Source: a candidate division KSB1 bacterium
GTDB lineage: Bacteria; Zhuqueibacterota; Zhuqueibacteria; Residuimicrobiales; Krinioviventaceae
Direction: 5' to 3'
NCBI GenBank assembly: GCA_034521575.1
Contig: JAXHMJ010000002.1
Location: forward strand, 342,706-406,705
Length of the DNA: 64,000 nucleotides
The number at the start of each line of letters is the position of its first letter. Position 1 is the stretch's first letter. Position numbers and translations under genes: made by a program. A model generated the notes under the pieces. The model saw nothing but the letters and a program-made list of their open reading frames with translations. It ran no database searches and was not told where the DNA came from. Shown in pieces: positions 46,236-55,220 of this stretch.

Positions 46236-48128
46236 ATGAACGGATCCGAGACATCAAAAACCGTATCTTTTATCAGTCTGAAAACCAGGCTGATTATTTA
46301 CACGGTGATTATTATTCTGTCCTTTTCGCTCTGTGTCGGCGGCTTTTTTTATATCATCAGTGAAAAAGCCATGCTGCAGAATCTGCAGCACTGGGCGGAT
46401 TCCTATACTGATAATTTTGCCTTTTATCTCCGGGATGTGGTGACGCAGCGCGATACAGAGAAAATAAATGACTTTATCAGAACCGCCCGCAATGATTCCC
46501 GTATTTTATATGTGGTCGTTCTGAATAAATTTGGCACGCCGATTGCAGAATACGACCCTGGAGATATGTACCAGGACATGTTCTTTGACAGGGATGAGGT
46601 CAGATCCCAGCAGATGCTCGAAATCGAGCATGAAAACAGAGGCAAGCATTTCCGGTTCATACGCGCGATCGAGGGGCCGGAAGGGGATGATCGGGCCGGA
46701 ACAGTCGCTTCGCCGGGCTTTTTGGAGAATCCCATGTTGCTGCTCGGCATTTCTCCGGTTTCCATGCAGCAGCGTATGGATTCCTGGATCAAACAGGCCA
46801 TTCTGATCATCGGCGCCTTGTTGTTGATATTTATCACCATCAGTGTGATCTTGATGGACCGCGCCAGTCTGCCTTTGAAAGAATTGACGACAGCGGCGCG
46901 CGCCATCGGGCAGGGTAATCTGTCAATCCATGTCAAGCATCAGTCTCACGATGAAATTGGCCTCGTTGCCGCATCCTTCAACTCGATGATTGAGCAATTA
47001 AAAGAATCGCGGGAACAGCTCAGGCGCTACACCGATAATCTGGAACATGAAATTGAAAAGCGCACAGCCGATCTCAAACAGTCCGAGTTAAAGTACAGAA
47101 CGTTGTTCGAACACTCGGGGACGGCTCTGGCTTTGATTGCTCCGGATAACTCTCTGATCATGGTCAATCATCAGTTCAGGCGCTTGAGCGGGTTGTCCGG
47201 CAACGAGATTGAACGTATCAATGATTTTAGCGAATTGTTCGATAACGCGGATCAAAAAGATATCGAACAGATCATGGTCACCGCGCGCAGTTCAGAATAT
47301 ATGGACGAGCCGCTGAATTGTGAATCTGTTTTGAAAACCGGCGATGATGTATTCCAGCGGGTGAATCTGAATGTCAGTTTGCTGCCCAATACGTTGATCG
47401 TATTGGCCAATATGACGGATGTTACGCAGATTCGTGAACTGCAAAATCAACTAAATCGTACCCAACACCTGGCCGAGGTGGGTGAAATGTCGGCTTCGCT
47501 GGCGCACGAGATCCGAAACCCTCTCGGCGCCATTAACGCATCGATCGATGTGCTGGAACAGTCTCTTGAGCTCGACGGCGACGAACACATATTGTTCAAA
47601 ATAATCGGTGAAGAAACCATGCGTGTGAACCGGATCATTACCGATTTTTTACAGTTTGCCAGGATTCAAAAAGCGGAACTGGAACCGGTTCATGTGAATG
47701 ATCTGTTGATAAAGGAAATCAACGCTGTAAAAGCAGATTTTGGCGAGGTCTATAAAATTGAAACCGTTCTTGAAACCGATGTGGATACGATCGAGGCGGA
47801 CTCGCGTCAGATTGCTTATGTGATTAAAAGCATATTGGAAAATGCCGTCGAGGCCATGCCCGAAGGCGGCAAGATTGAAATTACTTCATCCATGCAGCAG
47901 GACTATATCGGCAGAGACCAGGTACAATTTACAATAAAGGATAATGGCCCCGGATTTGATCAGGATAAATTACAAAAGATCGTTCAGCCCTTTTACACCA
48001 CAAAGGACAAAGGTATTGGAATGGGCATGGCGATCAGCGAACGAATTGTACAACATCACAACGGGTTCATCCGCTTCAAGAGCAGCGCCGGCAATGGATT
48101 GCAGGTAAGCATTTCACTGCCGGTTTAA
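46236..48128 (+). CDS. Sensor histidine kinase, NtrB/ZraS type
   Basis: 630 residues. Helix 1 (18-42) and helix 2 (187-207) enclose a periplasmic sensor domain of about 145 residues (double-Cache or ZraS-like style). Then come HAMP (about 208-262), a coiled stretch, PAS (about 285-400), HisKA with SLAHEIRNPLGA (His424), and an ATP-binding domain with NAVEAMPEGG, DNGPGFD and DKGIGMGMAIS. It would sense an envelope or periplasmic signal and phosphorylate the response regulator encoded 18 bases downstream. AGAGAGG lies 8 bases before the ATG. The signal is not deducible. Confidence 0.93.
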   Translation: MNGSETSKTVSFISLKTRLIIYTVIIILSFSLCVGGFFYIISEKAMLQNLQHWADSYTDNFAFYLRDVVTQRDTEKINDFIRTARNDSRILYVVVLNKFGTPIAEYDPGDMYQDMFFDRDEVRSQQMLEIEHENRGKHFRFIRAIEGPEGDDRAGTVASPGFLENPMLLLGISPVSMQQRMDSWIKQAILIIGALLLIFITISVILMDRASLPLKELTTAARAIGQGNLSIHVKHQSHDEIGLVAASFNSMIEQLKESREQLRRYTDNLEHEIEKRTADLKQSELKYRTLFEHSGTALALIAPDNSLIMVNHQFRRLSGLSGNEIERINDFSELFDNADQKDIEQIMVTARSSEYMDEPLNCESVLKTGDDVFQRVNLNVSLLPNTLIVLANMTDVTQIRELQNQLNRTQHLAEVGEMSASLAHEIRNPLGAINASIDVLEQSLELDGDEHILFKIIGEETMRVNRIITDFLQFARIQKAELEPVHVNDLLIKEINAVKADFGEVYKIETVLETDVDTIEADSRQIAYVIKSILENAVEAMPEGGKIEITSSMQQDYIGRDQVQFTIKDNGPGFDQDKLQKIVQPFYTTKDKGIGMGMAISERIVQHHNGFIRFKSSAGNGLQVSISLPV

Positions 48129-48146
48129 TATTGTGGAGATGATGAT

Positions 48147-49517
48147 ATGTCAGACATTTTAGTTGTTGAGGATATGGATAATCCCAGACAGGTACTCACC
48201 ATTTTGCTTCGCAAAGAAGGCTATAATGTGGAAGAAGCCCGAAATGGGATGGAAGCGCTGGGAAAAATGCGCGAAAAGGCTTATGATCTGATTGTAACGG
48301 ATCTCAAAATGGAACCGATTGACGGTCTCGAAATTTTGCGCAAAACAAAAAAATTCTGTCCCAGCACCGAAGTGATTCTTTTGACAGCATTTGGCACCAT
48401 TGAAAACAGTGTCGATGCCATGAAGCTGGGCGCCTATGATTATTTCAAAAAGCCGTATCATGTAGAAGAACTCTTGTCTGCGATCCGCCGCGCCCTCAAC
48501 AAGAGCAAGTATTACGAAGAAAAAGTAGACCGTGAAACCCGGAACAAGTTCCCTGATATTATTTATCAATCAGAGATCATGAACGGGGTCTTGACTCTGA
48601 TTGACAAGATATCCAATACAGACTCGACGGTTTTGATATCCGGGGAAAGCGGTACGGGCAAAGAACTCATTGCCCGCGCCATTCACTCGACCAGCCGGCG
48701 CCAGCAGGGAAGCATTGTCTCGATTAACTGCGGCGCCCTGCCGGATACGCTGCTGGAAACCGAGTTGTTCGGGCATATCAAGGGCTCTTTTACCGGAGCT
48801 GTAAAAGAACGCAAAGGACTGTTTTCCGAGGCCCATGGCGGAACCATTTTACTGGATGAAATCGGTGATATCTCTCCGCAAATGCAGGTTAAACTGTTGA
48901 GAGTGCTGCAGGAAGGGGAAATCCGTCCCGTGGGATCGGATAAGCAAATACAAGTGGATGTGCGTGTGATTGCCGCCAGCAATAAAAGCCTGGCGCATCA
49001 GGTAGAAAGCGGACTCTTTCGCGAAGATCTGTTCTATCGGTTAAATGTGATTCCCATACAGATCCCCAGTCTGCGTGAACGCAGTGAGGATGTACCGCTG
49101 CTGGCAAGGCATTTTGTCGATGCGCATGCCCGCCAAATGAATAAAAATGTGCCTGAAATCTCCGACGCGGCCATGGATATCCTGATCAAATATCGATGGC
49201 CCGGCAATGTACGTGAACTGGAAAATCTCGTTGAACGCACCATCGCACTAACCGATCATACCGTTATTCGGCCGGAAGACCTGTCTCCTTCTTTTCCTAA
49301 AAAAGTACTGATCGATGATATCAATTTCGAGGAATGTACGCTGGAGGAAATGGAAAAATATCTAATTATGAAGCATTTAACCAAATACGGCAACAATCCC
49401 AAACTGATTGCCAAAAAACTGGGGATATCTCCAACTACATTGTGGCGAAAAATCAAAAGCTATGACCTGTCCACAGATCAGCCCGCTCAAACGATAGAAG
49501 AAGAAGGGGGGAAATAG
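48147..49517 (+). CDS. NtrC-family sigma-54-dependent response regulator
   Basis: 456 residues. The receiver domain (1-120) has phospho-acceptor Asp52 in VTDLKM and Lys103 in FKKPY. The AAA+ domain (about 140-375) has Walker A GESGTGKELIARAIH, the sigma-54 contact loop GSFTGAVKERKG, Walker B ILLDEIGD, and the arginine-finger region. The Fis-type HTH at the end is NPKLIAKKLGISPTTLWRKI. The GSFTGA loop is a common variant of GAFTGA, so sigma-54 activation should be intact. Its likely partner is the kinase before it. A -24/-12 promoter 3.4 kb downstream, in front of the pilus operon, is a candidate target. Confidence 0.95.
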   Translation: MSDILVVEDMDNPRQVLTILLRKEGYNVEEARNGMEALGKMREKAYDLIVTDLKMEPIDGLEILRKTKKFCPSTEVILLTAFGTIENSVDAMKLGAYDYFKKPYHVEELLSAIRRALNKSKYYEEKVDRETRNKFPDIIYQSEIMNGVLTLIDKISNTDSTVLISGESGTGKELIARAIHSTSRRQQGSIVSINCGALPDTLLETELFGHIKGSFTGAVKERKGLFSEAHGGTILLDEIGDISPQMQVKLLRVLQEGEIRPVGSDKQIQVDVRVIAASNKSLAHQVESGLFREDLFYRLNVIPIQIPSLRERSEDVPLLARHFVDAHARQMNKNVPEISDAAMDILIKYRWPGNVRELENLVERTIALTDHTVIRPEDLSPSFPKKVLIDDINFEECTLEEMEKYLIMKHLTKYGNNPKLIAKKLGISPTTLWRKIKSYDLSTDQPAQTIEEEGGK

Positions 49518-51556
49518 AGTAGGGACAAAATATCTATAGAACCCATGCGAACCCAAAAAAGCGCCCCGTCAGGGGTGCCATAGGCCGGAACCGGCAGTCA
49601 ACGCTGCGAACAATTGATTCCGGGATGTTCTGGAAAGGGTTTTTCACACCCTGATTAAAATTGGTCCCATTGCGTCCCTATGGGACGCCTGTTTTCGTTT
49701 GATGGATATTGCTATACGATATACCGTCCCTACCGGGACGGGGATTGTGCAGCATTGAAGATTCAGCATATCGAGTGTTTCCCGGATTTGAATATTCCAG
49801 TTTTTGTAACCTCGATATTTCATTGTAAGGGTAATTTGAACTTTACATGCCCTTTATTCATGACACCTCACAAACCTGTCCCGATAATCGGGCCTGTCCC
49901 GATAATCGGGGGCCTGTCCCGAGCATCGGGGGCCTGTCCCGTAGGGACAAAATATCTATAGAACCCATGCGAAGCCAAAAAAGCGCCCCGTCAGGGGCGC
50001 CATAGGCCGGAACCGTCAGTCAATGCTGCGAACGATTGATTCCGGGATGTTCTGGAAAGGATTTTTCACACCCTGATTAAAATTGGTCCTATTGCGTCCC
50101 TACGGGACGCCTGTTTTCGTTTGATGGATATTGCTATAGATATGCCGTCCCTTCCGGGACGGGGATTGTGCAAAATTGAAGAATCAGCATATCGAGTGTT
50201 TCTCAGATTTGAATATTCCAGTTTTTGTAAACTCGATATTTCATTGCAAGGGTAATTTGAACTTTACATGCCCTTTATTCATGACACCTCACAAACCTGT
50301 CCCGATAATCGGGAGCCTGTCCCGAGCATCGGGGCCTGTCCCGATAATCGGGAGCCTGTCCCGAGCATCGGGAGCCTGTCCCGTAGGGACAAAATATCTA
50401 TAGAACCCATGCGAACCCAAAAAAGCGCCCCGTCAGGGGCGCCATAGGCCGGAACCGTCAGTCAATGCTGCGAACGATTGATTCCGGGATGTTCTGGAAA
50501 GGGTTTTTCACACCCTGATTAAAATTGGTCCTATTGCGTCCCTATGGGACGCCTGTTTTCGTTTGATGGATATTGCTATAGATATACCGTCCCTGCCGGG
50601 ACGGGGATTGTGCAGCATTGAAGATTCAGCATATCGAGTGTTTCCCGGATTTGAATATTCCAGTTTTTGTAACCTCGATATTTCATTGTAAGGGTAATTT
50701 GAACTTTACATGCCCTTTATTCATGACACCTCACAAACCTGTCCCGACTATCGGGCTTGTCCCGAGCATCGGGAGCCTGTCCCGTAGGGACAAAATATCT
50801 ATAGAACCCATGCGAACCCAACAAAGCGCCCCGTCAGGGGTGCCATAGGCCGGAACCGGCAGTCAACGCTGCGAACAATTGATTCCGGGATGTTCTGGAA
50901 AGGGTTTTTCACACCCTGATTAAAATTGGTCCCATTGCGTCCCTATGGGACGCCTGTTTCACGTTTGATGGATATTGCTATAGATATACCGTCCCTACCG
51001 GGACGGGGACTGTGCAAAATTTCATCAGACCGGGTGTTTCGCGGATTTGAAAATGCCTGGTGTTGTAAACTCGATATTTCATTGCAAGGGTAATTTGAAC
51101 TTTATATGCCCTTCATTCATGACACCTCACAAACCTGTCCCGACTATCGGGCTTGTCCCGAGCATCGGGAGCCTGTCCCGAGCATCGGGAGCCTGTCCCG
51201 TAGGGACAAAATATCTATAGAACCCATGCGAACCCAAAAAAGCGCCCCGTCAGGGGCGCCATAGGCGGGAACCGTCAGTCAATGCTGCGAATGATTGATT
51301 CCGGGATGTTCTGGAAAGGGTTTTTCACACCCTGATCAAAATTGGTCCTATTGCGTCCCTATGGGACGCCTGTTTTCGTTTGATGGATATTGCTATAGAT
51401 ATACCGTCCCTGCCGGGACGGGGATTGTGCAGCATTGAAGATTCAGCATATCGAGTGTTTCCCGGATTTGAATATTCCAGTTTTTGTAAACTCGATATTT
51501 CATTGCAAGGGTGATTTGAACTTTACATGCCCTTCATTCATGACACCTCACAAACC

Positions 51557-51855
51557 TGTCCCGAGAATCGGGCCTGTCCCGACTATCGGGGCCTGTCCCG
51601 ACTATCGGGGCCTGTCCCGAGCATCGGGGGCCTGTCCCGAGCATCGGGGCCTGTCCCGAGCATCGGGGGCCTGTCCCGACTATCGGGGGCCTGTCCCGAC
51701 TATCGGGGGCCTGTCCCGACTATCGGGCCTGTCCCGAGCATCGGGGGCCTGTCCCGAGCATCGGGAGCCTGTCCCGACTATCGGGGGCCTGTCCCGACTA
51801 TCGGGGGCCTGTCCCGAGCATCGGGAGCCTGTCCCGAGCATCGGGAGCCTGTCCC
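51557..51855. repeat. Expanded tandem tract of an 18-20 bp palindromic unit
   Basis: About 15 head-to-tail copies of CCTGTCCCGA-NN-ATCGGG with 0-2 extra G or an AG between them. The variable core is AGC, ACT, or once AGA. Each copy is a 5 bp stem palindrome (CCCGA and TCGGG). Other units of the satellite have 3, 4, 2 and 3 copies at this place, so copy number varies strongly, as in minisatellites changed by slippage or recombination. Confidence 0.92.
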
Positions 51856-52100
51856 GTAGGGACAAAATATCTATAGAACCCATGCAAAGCCAAAAAAGCG
51901 CCCCGTCAGGGGCGCCATATGCCGGAAACGGCAGGCAACGCGGCAAACGATTGATTCCGGACTATGCTGAAAGGGATTTCCCGCACCTTGATCAATATGG
52001 CGCCTATCGCGTCCCTGACGGGACGCCTGTTTTCGTTTGATGGATATTGCTATAGATATACCGTCCCTATCGGGACGGGGATTGTGCAAAATTTCATCAG

Positions 52101-52410
52101 TACATCCTAGAGTACGTACTTTTTAAATATTAATTTATATTAATGATATACAATAACTTATAAATGGCTTTATCACACCTTGTTTGCAACTTGTTTACGA
52201 AATCAATATCGACCGGCGAAACCGGACGGGCGGCTACGGGCAGTTATTTTTCGATTTAGAATCAAAGCCGCTGGAGAGAGCAAAAATGTATTTAAAAGGG
52301 TGGGAGACATTTTTTAATCTCGTCATGATCCTTCGGCTCGTGATGCCTGACAAATGGCAATCAGCCCATCCATAGCTCCATTGTTGCATTCAATTCCGGC
52401 ATCACCCAAC
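52101..52410. other. Non-repeat DNA between satellite units 6 and 7
   Basis: Unit 6 breaks off after TTTCATCAG and is followed by 310 bases of different sequence, starting with the palindrome AGTACGTACT and an AT-rich stretch. A 63-codon frame at 52184-52375 has no recognisable motif. It may be an inserted fragment or what remains of older sequence. Confidence 0.45.
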
Positions 52411-52705
52411 CTGTCCCGTAGGGACAAAATATTTATAGAACCCATGCGAAGCCAAAAAAGCGCCCCGTCAGGGGCGCCATAGGCCGGAACCGTCCGTCAA
52501 TGCTGCGAACGATTGATTCCGGGATGTTCTGGAAAGGGTTTTCCACACCCTGATTAAAATTGGTCCTATTGCGTCCCTATGGGACGCCTGTTTTCGTTTG
52601 ATGGATATTGCTATAGATATACCGTCCCTTCCGGGACGGGGACTGTGCAAAATTTCATCAGACCGGGTGTTTCGCGGATTTGAAAATGCCTGGTGTTGCA
52701 AATAG

Positions 52706-52945
52706 CGGCGCGTGATTGAACGACGGTCTGCGCTGCTGCCACAAATTGATACATTAATGATTCAGTCACACAACGTTGTCTTTTTGCTGTAAACCTCCCC
52801 TTTTCATTTCTTTTTCAAATTGAAACAAAGCGAATTTCAATTTGAAATCGGTTCAATAGTTACCAGTTCCACCGATAGAGTGACAGTAAGATATAAGGGT
52901 AAAATTAACAAGTGCTTGCAAGGTGTTATAACATCGACCCATTGT
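52706..52945. other. Leader region between the satellite and the pilus promoter
   Basis: 240 AT-rich bases after the last satellite unit. CAAATTGAAA and TTTCAATTTGAAA (near 52816-52846) form a nested inverted repeat of AAATTGAAA type that could bind a regulator such as the upstream NtrC protein. Enhancer sites for such proteins are expected 80-200 bases before a -24/-12 promoter, which fits this place. No gene was seen. Confidence 0.4.
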
Positions 52946-52963
52946 TTGGCACGGGATTTGTTG
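52946..52963 (+). promoter_or_regulatory. Sigma-54 (-24/-12) promoter of the pilus operon
   Basis: TTGGCACGGGATTTGTTG matches the consensus YTGGCACG-N4-TTGCW. The -24 half is perfect, the GG to G(C/T) spacing is exactly 12, and only the -12 C is a T. It lies 50 bases before the first gene of the pilus operon, so transcription would start near 52973. Confidence 0.7.
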
Positions 52964-52995
52964 TTAAGTAAATCAGAATAACAAATGAGGATGGA

Positions 52996-53430
52996 TTGAA
53001 AGAACACCTGAAAATATTGTTTGTTGATGATAACAAAAATCTGGTCCACAGTATGGCGATTGGCCTGAGCAAGCAGGGTATTGAGACGCAAGGTGTGTCC
53101 GATTCCGTAGAAGCTCTGGAGCTGTTAACCCGGGACGAGTACAGCATTCTGATTTCCGATATAAGCATGCCCAAAATGAACGGGGCGCTGCTTGCTCAGG
53201 TTGCCAAACGCATATCGCCGGAACTCAAAATTATTCTGGTGACGGCTTATGATTTTGATGATTATGAAAAAGACTATCCGGAAATCAAGCCGTTTGTGAA
53301 ACTGAACAAGCCGTTTGATGTCAAACAACTCTTGGCGTTGATAAACCATTCTCCACATAATATATTCAAATCAATTGAAAGGAGTCTCTCATGGGACAAC
53401 AGCAACTTTTACTCATCGTTTTATCTGTGA
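52996..53430 (+). CDS. Single-domain response regulator (REC)
   Basis: 144 residues: a CheY-like receiver with ILFVDDNKN (acidic pocket), Asp55 in LISDISMPKMNG, Thr in LVTAYD and Lys in LNKPF. There is no output domain. The TTG start is supported by GAGG 5 bases upstream and follows the -24/-12 promoter. The last 13 residues overlap the pilin gene by 40 bases in another frame and look like run-on sequence, so the natural stop may have been lost or the overlap is real. As first gene of the pilus operon it may relay a phosphate signal to the pilus motor, as PilG or PilH do in twitching systems. Confidence 0.87.
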   Translation: MKEHLKILFVDDNKNLVHSMAIGLSKQGIETQGVSDSVEALELLTRDEYSILISDISMPKMNGALLAQVAKRISPELKIILVTAYDFDDYEKDYPEIKPFVKLNKPFDVKQLLALINHSPHNIFKSIERSLSWDNSNFYSSFYL

Positions 53431-53786
53431 TTATTGTCGGTATCGCCGTGGTGGTCGGTATCAACATGTTCAACAGCCAGGCCGCGTCTTCGAACCTGGA
53501 AGCGGTCACCAATGACCTGCTGAATCTGGCGGCGCGCGCCCAGCAATACTATGTGAAACCCACGGGTATGGGCGGCGGCGGTAATTCATTCGCAGACCTG
53601 ACCATTCAGCATTTGACAGCCAAAACTTCCAATGATAATGGAACCTATTCTTTGGGAACTGTAGCCTCTGATCAGGTTCAGATTATTGGTATAGGTACAA
53701 TGGACGGTGACGATGTTGCCGGTAATTGTGAAGCGACGGTCACTGTTTACGAAGACAGCGTAAGAACGGCTGTAGGCAACCGTTAA
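53391..53786 (+). CDS. Type IV pilin-like protein with atypical N-terminus
   Basis: 131 residues. The N-terminal helix GQQQLLLIVLSVIIVGIAVV is as long and hydrophobic as a pilin core helix, then INMFNSQAASSNLEAVTNDL continues it as an amphipathic helix, the usual pilin alpha-1 layout. It lacks the basic leader, the G-(F/M) cleavage site and Glu5 of standard pilins. If Gly2 is the processing site, the leader is two residues long. The rest is a small globular domain with GMGGGGNSF and a paired stretch around GNCEATVTVYED (a single Cys, so no disulfide loop). AAAGGAG lies 6 bases upstream and a strong hairpin follows. It is flanked by pilus motor and platform genes, supporting a role as major subunit. 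Confidence 0.74.
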   Translation: MGQQQLLLIVLSVIIVGIAVVVGINMFNSQAASSNLEAVTNDLLNLAARAQQYYVKPTGMGGGGNSFADLTIQHLTAKTSNDNGTYSLGTVASDQVQIIGIGTMDGDDVAGNCEATVTVYEDSVRTAVGNR

Positions 53787-53815
53787 GTTTAAAATTACAT
53801 TAACAGCTTTCAAAT

Positions 53816-53852
53816 CCAGCTTTACAGAGCTTGCTCTGTAAAGCTGGTTTTT
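53816..53852 (+). terminator. Strong hairpin terminator between pilin-like gene and pilC
   Basis: CCAGCTTTACAGAG with CTCTGTAAAGCTGG is a 14 bp perfect stem around a 4-base loop, followed by five T. It lies inside the operon. Partial read-through would give much more pilin-like mRNA than motor mRNA. Confidence 0.86.
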
Positions 53853-53877
53853 GCGTTTATAAAAGAGATGGATCCTC

Positions 53878-55218
53878 ATGGCGGAATATCGATACAACGG
53901 TCTCAATTCGAGAAAAAAACGCATCGTCGGTTATTTGACTGCGGCCACTAAAAAGGAAGCGCGGGTGCGGGTGGACAGTCTGGCCCGGCAATACCGCTTT
54001 GAACTGATCTCTTTGCAGAAAAAGACCATTTTTTTGTATCGGTACCGCAAACGCGACGGCACGCTGGTTCGCGGCGAGCAGCAGGCCTACGCCAGGGAAG
54101 ACCTTGAACTGGCGTTGCAGCAGATGGGATACAAGGAGATCAAAGTTGAAAAATCCTTGTTGAATTTGAATTTCAAACCCCCCTATTCCGACGTGATTTC
54201 CTTTATTCGGCTGACCGCCGATCTCCTGCACGAAAAACTACCGTTTGATGAGATTATGCAGCTGATGCAGATCGACGCCTCAAACAAATCCATGAAAAAA
54301 ATGATCAAAGAAGTCATTTCCGATCTCAAGGACGGCATGGACGGGGAGGAAGTGTTCCGCAAGCAGGCCTGGGCTCTGGGCGAATTCCCGTCGAAAATGC
54401 TGGGCGTGGCCTCTAAAAGCGGTAATATGGCGGAGATCTATGAAAATACCGCCAAATTCCTGGAACGCGACTATGAATTTAAAAAGAGTATTCGCAGCGC
54501 CTTGCTCATGCCCACTATAACCTTGCTGGTTTTATTCGGCGCTGTGGTGTTTTACGTGGGATATATTTTCCCCAAGACCGCGGAAATGTTTGCCCGGGTG
54601 GGCGCCACATTGCCGCCCATGACCGCGTTTACCCTGGAAGCCAGTTACTTTATTACCGATAATTTGGTATGGATTTTGCTGGCTGTTATTGTGCCGCCGA
54701 TTATTCTCTGGCAGCTTGCCAAAACCGAAAAAGGCAAGGTGGTCACCGGTAAATATATGATTCGTATGCCGGTTATGGGTTCTTTGATGCACAAAAGTTC
54801 AATTGAAATTTTCTGCCGGGTCTTTTATTCCATGTATTCGGGTTCCGGAGAGAACATTGAAGTGATCCGGACCGCAGCCGAGGCATGCCGGAACAAGTAT
54901 ATGGAAAAACAGATCAAGGAAATCACGATTCCCATGATGGTGCGTCGCGGTCAGGGATTTGTGGAAAGTTTAAAGGCATCCGATGTGTTTACTGTAAATG
55001 CGATTACGCGTTTTAATACCGGCGCTGAATCCGGTACCTTGAAAAAGGTCGCCCTTCAGATCGCCAAATATTATGAAAAGGAAACGTCTTACCGCATGAA
55101 AGCGATCACCGAGTGGATCCAGGTCGTTATTGGGCTTGTGATTATGCTTGTCATGACAGCGCTCACCATTGTGTCGAGCGAAACCGCAGTTGTACAACCA
55201 GAGTTACCGGGGATGTAA
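53878..55218 (+). CDS. pilC: PilC/GspF-type inner-membrane platform protein
   Basis: 446 residues. An N-terminal extension of about 100 residues (ATKKEARVRVDSLARQY, ARTC-like) is followed by two T2SSF domains. The first begins near 103 (SDVISFIRLTADLLHEKLPFDE), then ASKSGNMAEIYENTAKFLERD and helices at about 205-230 and 260-285. The second repeats the theme (EIFCRVFYSMYSGSGENIEV, TGAESGTLKKVALQIAKYYE) and ends in a helix (WIQVVIGLVIMLVMTAL). Family members couple motor ATPase rotation to pilin insertion. It starts 25 bases after the terminator hairpin, so it depends on read-through or on a local promoter. Confidence 0.9.
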   Translation: MAEYRYNGLNSRKKRIVGYLTAATKKEARVRVDSLARQYRFELISLQKKTIFLYRYRKRDGTLVRGEQQAYAREDLELALQQMGYKEIKVEKSLLNLNFKPPYSDVISFIRLTADLLHEKLPFDEIMQLMQIDASNKSMKKMIKEVISDLKDGMDGEEVFRKQAWALGEFPSKMLGVASKSGNMAEIYENTAKFLERDYEFKKSIRSALLMPTITLLVLFGAVVFYVGYIFPKTAEMFARVGATLPPMTAFTLEASYFITDNLVWILLAVIVPPIILWQLAKTEKGKVVTGKYMIRMPVMGSLMHKSSIEIFCRVFYSMYSGSGENIEVIRTAAEACRNKYMEKQIKEITIPMMVRRGQGFVESLKASDVFTVNAITRFNTGAESGTLKKVALQIAKYYEKETSYRMKAITEWIQVVIGLVIMLVMTALTIVSSETAVVQPELPGM

Positions 55219-55220
55219 TT

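Larger units (their letters stand above)
49521..52705. repeat. Palindrome-rich satellite: seven units of about 420 bp
   Basis: Units begin at TAGGGACAAAATAT near 49521, 49942, 50384, 50785, 51201, 51857 and 52419. Units 1-5 are nearly identical outside a variable tract. Unit 6 is diverged and cut at 52100, unit 7 is partial, and between them lies unrelated DNA. Each unit carries in order: GCGCCCCGTCAGGGGCGC (49561 in unit 1), GGCCGGAACCGGC, GCGTCCCTATGGGACGC (49672), CCGTCCCTACCGGGACGG (49724), a run of CCTGTCCCGANNATCGGG, and TGTCCCGTAGGGACA (49935). Stems are constant while loops vary between units (TAT, TAC, TGAC; TACC, TTCC, TGCC, TATC). Frames open across it (up to 201 codons) are repetitive and have no family match. 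Confidence 0.93.

Noticed and set aside
49680-52040. Frames in the satellite with repeats such as PVPIIGSLSRASG
   Set aside because: The periodic peptides follow from the 18 bp palindrome; units differ by lengths not divisible by three, and palindromes are conserved better than codons.
49521-52705. Integron cassette array with attC sites
   Set aside because: Palindromes are short and perfect, cassettes have no genes, and there is no integrase in the window.
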